The notes under the pieces are model-generated. The model saw nothing but the letters and a program-made list of their open reading frames with translations. It was not told the DNA's origin and did no database searches. The translations under genes and the position numbers were made by a program. Shown one piece after another: positions 15,025-19,851 of a DNA stretch of 22,170 bases (its first letter is position 1; every line of letters begins with the position of its first letter). Source of the DNA: a virus; IMG/VR virus record IMGVR_UViG_3300025102_000330, positions 1 through 22,170 of that record, one strand, 5' to 3'.

Positions 15025-16005
15025 TTAATTTACACTTTGTTTTTCGTATTGTAGTCTTGCCTTAATCTTATCCTCTCTTGTTTGATTTTTATTCTTCATA
15101 CCTTTAATCATATTTGCTAGATTACTAGGGTTGTAGATAGTTAAACCAGTAGAGTTAGTTCTAACTAATTCTGCCTCGTCTAATTCTATTCCAAGTTCTG
15201 TTGCAAGTTCGATACCCTCAGATAAATAACGATATGCTTTTAATCCAATTTTTAATTGGTCGCATTGTTTCGTGATACTATCAATCCAAGTTTGGTGTTT
15301 AGAAACAACATTAGCTTTTGCACTTCGCCACATTAAAAAGATTTCATATTCTTTTTTAGTACAGGCGATTGCTCTTGATCTACAATGGCTAGTTCCAATT
15401 ACATCAAGGTAAAATGGTGCGTTGAAGTCCTTACATAAACCACCTACGTCATTATCATTATAATAATGACCACTACTTGACCCTTTACCCAAAAACTTAT
15501 TGTTTGCGTCAACGTGCTTGGTCTTATGTGGGTTGCTGTCTTTACCTGATTGTTGTGCAATTATATCAGGATTACAACCACCCTCTTTTAGTTCTTCCCT
15601 ATAATATGCGTGAGCAAAGTGTTCACAATTATCGCCGTCTCCATACTCATTACCATTGAGATTGCCATACAAACCAAAATCAAAATGTGATTGTGTTTCT
15701 GTTTTCTCGCCCTCATCATCTACATCTTCGCTATGTGCAAAGTAAAAGCATTTATCTTTTGCTACTACATCACATGGGTCGCCGTACTTCTTTTTAAATA
15801 CTCGTAGTGTGGCTACATCTTCTTTTGGATATGACCTTTCAACAACTTGCTTTGCTATTTCAAATGTAGATTTCTGGGCTACATTAAAATCTTCTCTTGA
15901 TTGCATAAAACCTTGTTGCTCTTGCGTTTCTTCTTTTTCGAATACATCTTTTATTCTATTGAATAACTTGTTTCTGTATTCGGTGTTCATACGTATTTTA
16001 GACAT
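15025..16005 (-). CDS. 326-aa hypothetical protein, Cys/His/Asp-rich core
   Basis: A 326-aa protein I do not recognise. Residues 1-60 are charged and helical. The middle is rich in Cys, His, Asp, Asn and Gly (HSEDVDDEGEKTETQSHFDF, GDGDNCEHFAHAYYREELKE, GHYYNDNDVGGLCKDFNAPF), which suggests a metal site. The last 100 residues are helical and basic. HCRSRAIACTKKEYEIFLMW is the best-ordered looking segment. It is preceded by AGAAAGGAC as ribosome site and by a TTGACA-N17-TAATAT promoter that shares an inverted repeat with a divergent promoter. It stands alone between two promoters, so it is probably independently regulated. Confidence 0.55.
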   Translation of the reverse strand: MSKIRMNTEYRNKLFNRIKDVFEKEETQEQQGFMQSREDFNVAQKSTFEIAKQVVERSYPKEDVATLRVFKKKYGDPCDVVAKDKCFYFAHSEDVDDEGEKTETQSHFDFGLYGNLNGNEYGDGDNCEHFAHAYYREELKEGGCNPDIIAQQSGKDSNPHKTKHVDANNKFLGKGSSSGHYYNDNDVGGLCKDFNAPFYLDVIGTSHCRSRAIACTKKEYEIFLMWRSAKANVVSKHQTWIDSITKQCDQLKIGLKAYRYLSEGIELATELGIELDEAELVRTNSTGLTIYNPSNLANMIKGMKNKNQTREDKIKARLQYEKQSVN

Positions 16006-16039
16006 TTAGTCCTTTCTGTTTGTTGTTTATAATTATCCT

Positions 16040-16069
16040 ATATTATCCCTTGACAAATAGATTGTCAAG
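16040..16069 (-). promoter_or_regulatory. Promoter of the 326-aa gene, minus side of a divergent pair
   Basis: TTGACA (16063-16068 read on the minus strand), 17 bases, TAATAT (16040-16045). The -35 box lies in one arm of the inverted repeat CTTGACAA-N5-TTGTCAAG (16049-16069). Transcription would start near 16033 and give a leader of about 28 bases with an AGAAAGGAC ribosome site. Confidence 0.6.
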
Positions 16070-16078
16070 TCTTATATT
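16050..16078 (+). promoter_or_regulatory. Plus-strand promoter of the divergent pair
   Basis: TTGACA (16050-16055), exactly 17 bases, TATATT (16073-16078), a close match to the bacterial sigma-70 consensus. It points into 300 bases without a gene, so its first product would be a long leader or a non-coding RNA. Its -35 box is the other arm of the inverted repeat that also holds the minus-strand -35 box. Confidence 0.65.
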
Positions 16079-16084
16079 GAGTTA

Positions 16085-16298
16085 GGAATACAGGGTTGGT
16101 AAGTATTAATAAGCTGACAGCGTCCCTGTAGTCCTTTCGGGTTTAGTCTGGTGTTAATAGCGCCAGCTTGAGCCCTGATCCCTGTAGTACGAAATTGGCG
16201 TTGCAACGTCGAGCGGGGATCTGGGGTCAAGTAGATACTCGAGTAGGCAATCTAAGTTAACGCAACTACTTGGCCACCCTCAGGGCCAGGGCAAGGGC
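16085..16298 (+). ncRNA. Candidate structured non-coding RNA or long leader
   Basis: No credible open frame is found here. The segment is richer in GC than its flanks and follows the strong plus-strand promoter. Pairings seen: GATCCC (16177-16182) with GGGATC (16216-16221), extended by CCC/GGG across a T-T mismatch; GGTCAAGTAG (16225-16234) with CTACTTGGCC (16266-16275), 10 bp with one G-U; AAGCTG (about 16111) with CAGCTT (about 16164); and GGGCC / GGCCC near 16283-16299. CCCTGTAGT occurs twice. The first two helices compete at their edges, so two states are possible. Known classes were not recognised. Confidence 0.4.
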
Positions 16299-16299
16299 C

Positions 16300-16343
16300 C
16301 AAGCTTCAAGCCGCAAGCGTCAAGCTTCAAGCTTGACAAGCTG
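16300..16343 (+). repeat. CAAGCNN heptamer repeat, block 1
   Basis: Six units of the 7-base pattern CAAGCNN (CAAGCTT, CAAGCCG, CAAGCGT, CAAGCTT, CAAGCTT, CAAGCTG), with a GA insertion before the last. The insertion creates TTGACA (16333-16338), the -35 box of the following promoter. Two other blocks with the same unit and orientation lie at 16706 and 17598. Confidence 0.8.
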
Positions 16344-16361
16344 TAAATGATATTATAGGAT
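16333..16361 (+). promoter_or_regulatory. Promoter of the plus-strand Gp88-like operon
   Basis: TTGACA (16333-16338), 17 bases, TAGGAT (16356-16361), the same -10 sequence as the operator-controlled promoter at 14993. It would start transcription near 16368, leaving a short leader with AAAGGA before the ATG at 16381. The -35 box is built from the end of heptamer block 1. Confidence 0.55.
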
Positions 16362-16380
16362 GCATTTAGAAAGGATACAT

Positions 16381-16614
16381 ATGAAACTAAATAAACTAAT
16401 TAAAAAAATAAATAAAGAAAACGCGCCTCCTAATGGCTGGAAGGTTGCCGATAAAATAGATCCATTCGGATTTAACAAAGCCATCAACTGGGACAAATTA
16501 AATGATCCTAAAGTTCTTAAAGAATTAGAAGAGCTGGTTGGAGATAGTGACGACGAAGGAAATATCGCCGTCATTACAGAAGAGAGAATAAAAGAAAATG
16601 AAGAGAAGGATTAA
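16381..16614 (+). CDS. 77-aa acidic hypothetical protein, first gene of plus operon
   Basis: A 77-aa protein starting MKLNKLIKKINKENAPPNGW. The N-terminus is basic, the rest acidic and helical (LNDPKVLKELEELVGDSDDE). The start at 16381 is preferred over an in-frame ATG at 16360 because AAAGGA sits 5-7 bases before it and the predicted transcript starts near 16368. The gene overlaps the next by 17 bases. No known family; the segment GWKVADKIDPFGFNKAINWD may be the conserved part. Confidence 0.6.
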   Translation: MKLNKLIKKINKENAPPNGWKVADKIDPFGFNKAINWDKLNDPKVLKELEELVGDSDDEGNIAVITEERIKENEEKD

Positions 16615-16780
16615 ACACAACGATCTTGCGCCATGGTTCCTGGAGGACCATGGCCAGCTGCCGGAGGCGTACCTGAAGAGTTGTCAGAAATTTTTTGACA
16701 GTCTTAAAGCTGCAAGCAACAAGCAACAAGCCACAAGCTTGCCACAATTGAAAAGTATAATAAGAAATAGAAAGGTATAA
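16598..16780 (+). CDS. 60-aa hypothetical protein containing heptamer-coded residues
   Basis: A 60-aa frame (MKRRIKHNDLAPWFLEDHGQ, then LPEAYLKSCQKFFDSLKAAS) overlapping the gene before it and ending just before the ribosome site of the Gp88-like gene. The first 40 residues look like a real compact helical peptide. Residues about 37-48 are encoded by heptamer block 2 and read as low-complexity Ala, Ser, Lys, Gln. The overlaps on both sides and absence of another gene in the space favour it being translated. Function unknown. Confidence 0.5.
   Translation: MKRRIKHNDLAPWFLEDHGQLPEAYLKSCQKFFDSLKAASNKQQATSLPQLKSIIRNRKV
16706..16740 (+). repeat. CAAGCNN heptamer repeat, block 2
   Basis: Units CAAGCAA, CAAGCAA, CAAGCCA and CAAGCTT, preceded by one degenerate unit (AAAGCTG). 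It lies inside the coding sequence of the 60-aa gene, in the same orientation as blocks 1 and 3. Confidence 0.7.
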
Positions 16781-16781
16781 T

Positions 16782-17381
16782 ATGAAAACAAGTGAAGCTC
16801 TAAAATTAGTCGGAGGCCTGAGCAAGCCTTCAAAGATGCCCGGATGGGCCTACGGTTTACCTGCCAAAGAATGCAAGACTGGCTCGAAGCTGGTGAAGGT
16901 TAAGGGTAGTACTTGCGAGGGCTGTTACGCTCTTAAAGGTTGTTACGTTTTTAAAGTAGTACAAGAAGCACAATACAGGAGACTGGCCAGCGTCAAGCAT
17001 GAACTCTGGACCGGGGCCATGGCTCTTCTAATCAATTCAAAAAAATCTAAATGGTTCAGATGGCATGATTCGGGAGATGTACAGGACGAAGCGCATCTCA
17101 TTAAGATCTTTGCCGTGTGTAGACTGACGCCGGAGACCCGTCACTGGATGCCGACCCGTGAAGCATGGGTCAAGCACTTCCTGCCGCTGGCACCTGCTAA
17201 TCTTACAATTAGATTCTCAGCGCCGATGGTGGACCAGTCTGCACCTGCAAGCTGGCCGACAACGTCAACCGTGGTAACAGCTGGCGCAACGTGTCCCGCT
17301 CCGACTCAAGACAATGAATGCAAGGACTGCCGGGCATGCTGGGATCCTGAAGTCAAGAATGTAGCATATGGCCAGCATTAA
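16782..17381 (+). CDS. Gp88-like Cys-rich phage protein
   Basis: A 199-aa protein I place in the family named after gene product 88 of mycobacteriophages, from the FRWHDSGD signature (residues 92-99) and PTREAW (124-129). It has two Cys groups: C31, C45, C48 (TCEGCYALKGCY) with C54, and C171, C180, C183, C186 (CPAPTQDNECKDCRACWD). These look like metal or Fe-S cluster ligands. Function in the family is not established to my knowledge. AAAGG precedes the ATG by 6 bases. Codon and GC use is richer in G and C than in the virion genes, which may mean separate acquisition. It is the largest gene of the plus operon. Confidence 0.7.
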   Translation: MKTSEALKLVGGLSKPSKMPGWAYGLPAKECKTGSKLVKVKGSTCEGCYALKGCYVFKVVQEAQYRRLASVKHELWTGAMALLINSKKSKWFRWHDSGDVQDEAHLIKIFAVCRLTPETRHWMPTREAWVKHFLPLAPANLTIRFSAPMVDQSAPASWPTTSTVVTAGATCPAPTQDNECKDCRACWDPEVKNVAYGQH

Positions 17382-17538
17382 ATTATTTTACGATTATACA
17401 AAACACAAAGATGGTTTTATGGGCCGGGAGAATAGGCGCTACTGGTTATTAAATACTGAAACAGGCGACAAGCTTAAAATTACTGAGAAGCAATACGATG
17501 CTTTAAATAGTTTAGAATGGTTTCATGCCAGCTCATAG
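17368..17538 (+). CDS. 56-aa hypothetical protein
   Basis: A short frame MASIKLFYDYTKHKDGFMGR, then ENRRYWLLNTETGDKLKITE, ending in EWFHASS. It begins 14 bases before the stop of the Gp88-like gene and overlaps the start of the next frame by 14 bases, a pattern seen along the whole plus operon. The alternating hydrophobic pattern and aromatic residues suggest a small beta-rich domain. No known family. Confidence 0.55.
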   Translation: MASIKLFYDYTKHKDGFMGRENRRYWLLNTETGDKLKITEKQYDALNSLEWFHASS

Positions 17539-17719
17539 AAAGTACGATCACATCATACACAGAATTCACGATCAGTGGTGCCGGGACAATGGCTATCCAA
17601 GCCGCAAGCTTCAAGCTCCAAGCTGCGTAAGCTTCAAGCTGCAAGCTTCAAGCCCCAAGCATAAAGGTTCAAGCTCCAAGCCACAAGCTGCAAGCTCACG
17701 AACCACGGACCCTTCATAA
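17525..17719 (+). CDS. 64-aa frame with heptamer-coded tail
   Basis: The frame begins MPAHRKYDHIIHRIHDQWCR, a His/Arg/Asp-rich helical stretch, but after residue 25 it is encoded by heptamer block 3 and reads as a Lys, Leu, Gln, Ala, Ser, Pro repeat. It overlaps the gene before it, which supports translation, and also overlaps the minus-strand nuclease gene by 109 bases. Either the N-terminal 25 residues are the functional part with a tail added by repeat growth, or the frame is decayed. Confidence 0.35.
   Translation: MPAHRKYDHIIHRIHDQWCRDNGYPSRKLQAPSCVSFKLQASSPKHKGSSSKPQAASSRTTDPS
17598..17697 (+). repeat. CAAGCNN heptamer repeat, block 3 (largest)
   Basis: About twelve units of CAAGCNN in 100 bases (CAAGCCG, CAAGCTT, CAAGCTC, CAAGCTG, a break, CAAGCTG, CAAGCTT, CAAGCCC, a break, CAAGCTC, CAAGCCA, CAAGCTG, CAAGCTC). 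The block lies at the convergent, overlapping 3' ends of the plus-strand 64-aa frame and the minus-strand nuclease, and encodes the C-terminal tails of both. Confidence 0.8.
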
Positions 17720-17979
17720 AGTTTCAAGGCCCCTGAACCAAGGTGCTCTGCCAAGATAAAACTATTATACGGATGACGCATATGCCATGCAATTTGGTGT
17801 GCACTTAGTTTGACTTTGTTGGCTTTAGCCACTTTAAATTCTATGGTGAAGAACTGATTATATTTTGTATATCCCAACGCATCTGGCACGCCGGGTAATG
17901 CTAAATTTTCTATACGAGAGTACGATATTGTGGGTGTTGCTTTCTTAAATTTTTTGTAAAGTTTTGCTTCTGGACCCAT
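17611..17979 (-). CDS. PD-(D/E)XK nuclease, VRR-NUC-like
   Basis: A 122-aa protein with a compact nuclease core: Glu4 in PEAKLYKKFK, GVPD with Asp33, Glu47-Phe-Lys49 (FTIEFKVAK) and Gln62 in SAHQIAWH, the order expected for small PD-(D/E)XK nucleases of the VRR-NUC or resolvase type. Such enzymes cut branched or damaged DNA. The core is complete by about residue 95; the last 26 residues (from AACGLELEPL) come from heptamer block 3 read backwards and are Leu/Cys/Glu-rich filler. It ends in a tail-to-tail overlap with the plus-strand operon. Confidence 0.7.
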   Translation of the reverse strand: MGPEAKLYKKFKKATPTISYSRIENLALPGVPDALGYTKYNQFFTIEFKVAKANKVKLSAHQIAWHMRHPYNSFILAEHLGSGALKLYEGSVVRELAACGLELEPLCLGLEACSLKLTQLGA

Positions 17980-18003
17980 GTTATTTTTAGGACAACAATG
18001 TCA

Positions 18004-18060
18004 TTATTCGGACATGCCCATAACCCATAATACTATAAGCACATAACAAACAATTTCCAT
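18004..18060 (-). CDS. 18-aa hydrophobic peptide, translationally coupled
   Basis: The frame MEIVCYVLIVLWVMGMSE starts in a TAATG overlap with the stop of the 80-aa gene and has AAGGA 6-7 bases upstream. Fourteen of 18 residues are hydrophobic, long enough for one membrane helix. A phage membrane micropeptide is possible, but a frame this short could also arise by chance; the ribosome site and overlap are the support. Confidence 0.4.
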   Translation of the reverse strand: MEIVCYVLIVLWVMGMSE

Positions 18061-18302
18061 TAATAATCCTTAATATAACCTGGTGGCATTATGATTAATT
18101 CTTCCTTGTTTGGTTTCAAAACAACACGGATAGATGTATCGCCTGGCTTATTACTTTCATGGACTTCAATACGTTTTATCTCTTCAAGATAACCTCTCTC
18201 TGTCATGATGTATATTCTAGCATTACTGACACCGTTGCCACGCTTGCCATTTGGACCAGCAGTAAACTTATCGAGATACTCTTGTAAGTGTCTAACAAAC
18301 AC
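18060..18302 (-). CDS. 80-aa hypothetical protein
   Basis: An 80-aa protein that starts with GTG in a one-base overlap with the previous stop (TAGTG). The first 15 residues are helical (MFVRHLQEYLDKFTAG); the rest looks beta-rich (ARIYIMTERGYLEEIKRIEV, TSIRVVLKPNKEELIIMPPG). No catalytic motif. It is co-transcribed with the 113-aa coiled-coil protein and the 18-aa peptide. Function unknown. Confidence 0.55.
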   Translation of the reverse strand: MFVRHLQEYLDKFTAGPNGKRGNGVSNARIYIMTERGYLEEIKRIEVHESNKPGDTSIRVVLKPNKEELIIMPPGYIKDY

Positions 18303-18643
18303 TAGACATCACCTTTGTTTCTAAACTCGTTTAACATACTTTGACCTTTGCTATGTAAGTCTTCTTTTTCTTTCTTAAGTTGATTATACATATACTCAAA
18401 ATGCTCACACTTCTTTTTATAGAACATTAGCTCTTTCCTTAAGTCTGCGTTTAAATTTTGATGTGATAGACTTATTTTCATTAAATCTTCTATCCTTTTC
18501 TCTAAATCGTTAGGGCCTCTATCATCAGGCATAGGCACATCTGCATTTCTATACTCTTCCTCTCTAGTCATAGGTTTTAGTTTCTCTTCTTTTAGATCTT
18601 TCATTTGTTTTTCAAACTCCTCTATATCTTTATTTGTCATCAT
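18302..18643 (-). CDS. 113-aa coiled-coil hypothetical protein
   Basis: A highly charged, helical protein: residues 1-30 (IEEFEKQMKDLKEEKLKPMT) and 45-105 (coiled coil, FYKKKCEHFEYMYNQLKKEK) surround a short Pro/Asp loop (DVPMPDDRGPND). The start is set at the ATG-ATG at 18643/18640 rather than an upstream TTG at 18652, because the promoter -10 box occupies 18651-18656 and transcription would begin near 18644. Function unknown; a small dimeric binding protein is the most one can say. Confidence 0.6.
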   Translation of the reverse strand: MMTNKDIEEFEKQMKDLKEEKLKPMTREEEYRNADVPMPDDRGPNDLEKRIEDLMKISLSHQNLNADLRKELMFYKKKCEHFEYMYNQLKKEKEDLHSKGQSMLNEFRNKGDV

Positions 18644-18645
18644 CC

Positions 18646-18680
18646 TTGACAATATATGATTGTTGCCTTAAAAAGTCAAT
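18646..18680. promoter_or_regulatory. Interleaved divergent promoters, both near-leaderless
   Basis: Plus strand: TTGACA (18646-18651), 17 bases, TAAAAA (18669-18674), start near 18681, the ATG of terS. Minus strand: TTGACT (18674-18679), 17 bases, TATATT (18651-18656), start near 18644, one base from the ATG at 18643. Each -35 box abuts or overlaps the other strand's -10 box, so the two polymerases cannot bind together. Neither gene has a normal ribosome site. Confidence 0.6.
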
Positions 18681-19163
18681 ATGGGATTACCAAAAAGATT
18701 AACAGAAATGCAAAGACGGTTCGCAGAATTTTTAGTATTCGGCGGTCCTGATGGACCATGCACAAAAACAGAAGCAGCTACACTTGCTGGATACAGTAAA
18801 GACAATGCTAGACATGAGGGCTCGTCTCTCACCAACCCAAAACATAGTCCACTCGTTGTAAAATATATAGGTGAATTAAGAGAAGAAAGATTAAAAAAAT
18901 ATGAAGTTAATTATGACGCTCATGTGGCAGAACTTGGGCGAATTAAAGACGCCGCTTTGAAGAAGGGCGCGTGGAGTGCAGCTGTGAATGCGGAAACAAA
19001 CAGAGGCAAAGCAGCAGGATTATATATAGACCGCAAAATAATAAAAACAGGAAAACTAGAGGACCTATCAGAACAAGAGCTAAAAGCAAAAATGAAACAA
19101 ATTTTAGACGACTACTCACAAATTATAGATGTCACTCCTGATCCTAAAAAAATCACAGAGTAA
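18681..19163 (+). CDS. terS: Terminase small subunit
   Basis: A 160-aa protein with the Terminase_2-type plan: LTEMQRRFAEFLVFGGPDGP, then a helix-turn-helix region TKTEAATLAGYSKDNARHEG with SLTNPKHSPLVVKYI, then a helical oligomerisation part (AVNAETNRGKAAGLYIDRK) and an acidic C-terminal tail. TerS rings recognise phage DNA and hand it to TerL. It lies on the opposite strand from TerL and 4.8 kb away, which is unusual. Start ATG at 18681 has no ribosome site and coincides with the predicted transcript start. The C-terminal 11 bases overlap the minus-strand gene tail to tail. Confidence 0.8.
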   Translation: MGLPKRLTEMQRRFAEFLVFGGPDGPCTKTEAATLAGYSKDNARHEGSSLTNPKHSPLVVKYIGELREERLKKYEVNYDAHVAELGRIKDAALKKGAWSAAVNAETNRGKAAGLYIDRKIIKTGKLEDLSEQELKAKMKQILDDYSQIIDVTPDPKKITE

Positions 19164-19434
19164 TCTTCTCCATTGATAAGATACAACCAATAGGAAATAT
19201 ATTGGTGTCACTAAATACTTCATCGTCTTGATCGTAAGAACTAAATGTAGTCAAATACTTTTTAGTTTTCTTATACACATACGCTTGTGTAATCATTTTA
19301 CAAATAGGTAACTTCTCCATCTCATCTTTATTCTTGTGCCCCGCATCGCCGGTGATGTCGAGCCACTTGATTGTATAGAAGTAATACTTCTTTTTATTAA
19401 TAATTGCGTGTTTGTATCTCTTTTTCCTTTTCAT
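19153..19434 (-). CDS. 93-aa basic hypothetical protein
   Basis: A 93-aa protein starting with a strongly basic run (MKRKKRYKHAIINKKKYYFY), then IKWLDITGDAGHKNKDEMEK and a strand-rich end with SYDQDDEVF and FPIGCILSMEKITL. It may form a small beta-rich domain. The ribosome site AAAGGA is part of the first copy of a repeated GGACATTTTA element, which ends one base before or within the ATG. The gene is therefore likely to be regulated through that array. I recall similar sequences from marine phages but no function. Confidence 0.55.
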   Translation of the reverse strand: MKRKKRYKHAIINKKKYYFYTIKWLDITGDAGHKNKDEMEKLPICKMITQAYVYKKTKKYLTTFSSYDQDDEVFSDTNIFPIGCILSMEKITL

Positions 19435-19573
19435 AAAATGTCCTTTTTGATCGTAAAATGTCCTCTATATAGTGTTTTCTACCATTAAAATGTCCTTTTT
19501 CACACCTAAAATGTCCCTTACGAGCGATTATCTTGACGTCTTTATTGACTTTTTTGACATAATGGACATTTTA
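19434..19573. promoter_or_regulatory. Five-copy GGACATTTTA array upstream of the 93-aa gene
   Basis: The 10-mer TAAAATGTCC (GGACATTTTA on the minus strand) occurs at 19434, 19454, 19486 and 19507 in the same direction, and inverted at 19564-19573. The start-to-start distances 20, 32 and 21 are close to two, three and two helical turns, so bound proteins would face one side. Copy 1 overlaps the ribosome site and start codon. This looks like an operator array or iteron-type origin. The rest of the gap (19574-19629) is A/T-rich with no gene. Confidence 0.75.
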
Positions 19574-19629
19574 CATCGTTAAAATTTTTTTGAAAAATAA
19601 AAAATTTATGAAAATAATTACTATAGTGT

Positions 19630-19851
19630 CTAGTTTACTGCCACATTTACGCCATAAACTCGCTGCAATATAGCCATCTTTGACTCTGCGTCTTCTATTT
19701 TGCCTAACAACTTATCGATCTCACCTGTAATATTTATATGCTCTGGTATGATCCTAGTGTCAGTCATTAAGATGGTTATCTTTGCACTGGCGTCAGCAAT
19801 GTCTGCTTCATATCTTTTCATCAAAGCGTCGTATACAACTTTATGAGCCAT
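19630..19851 (-). CDS. 73-aa coiled-coil hypothetical protein
   Basis: A 73-aa, mostly helical protein (MAHKVVYDALMKRYEADIAD, and EIDKLLGKIEDAESKMAILQ near the end) with heptad-like spacing and a short break at TRIIPEHINITG. It has a near-perfect AAGGAGG ribosome site 6 bases before the ATG, inside the end of the exonuclease gene, so it is made together with it. It could be an exonuclease partner; there is no direct evidence. Confidence 0.6.
   Translation of the reverse strand: MAHKVVYDALMKRYEADIADASAKITILMTDTRIIPEHINITGEIDKLLGKIEDAESKMAILQRVYGVNVAVN

Noticed and set aside
16085-16298. tRNA or tmRNA in the structured gap
   Set aside because: No cloverleaf, T-arm GTTCRANNC or CCA end could be found on either strand.
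16353-16825. Minus-strand frames 16353-16574 and 16574-16825
   Set aside because: They are antisense to the two plus-strand genes that have a promoter, ribosome site and coupled overlaps, and have hydrophobic, Ser/Leu-rich shadow composition.
16300-17697. CRISPR array
   Set aside because: The repeat unit is 7 bases, tandem and without spacers; no cas genes are present. The Cas4-like similarity of the exonuclease at 19841 is a general RecB-family feature.
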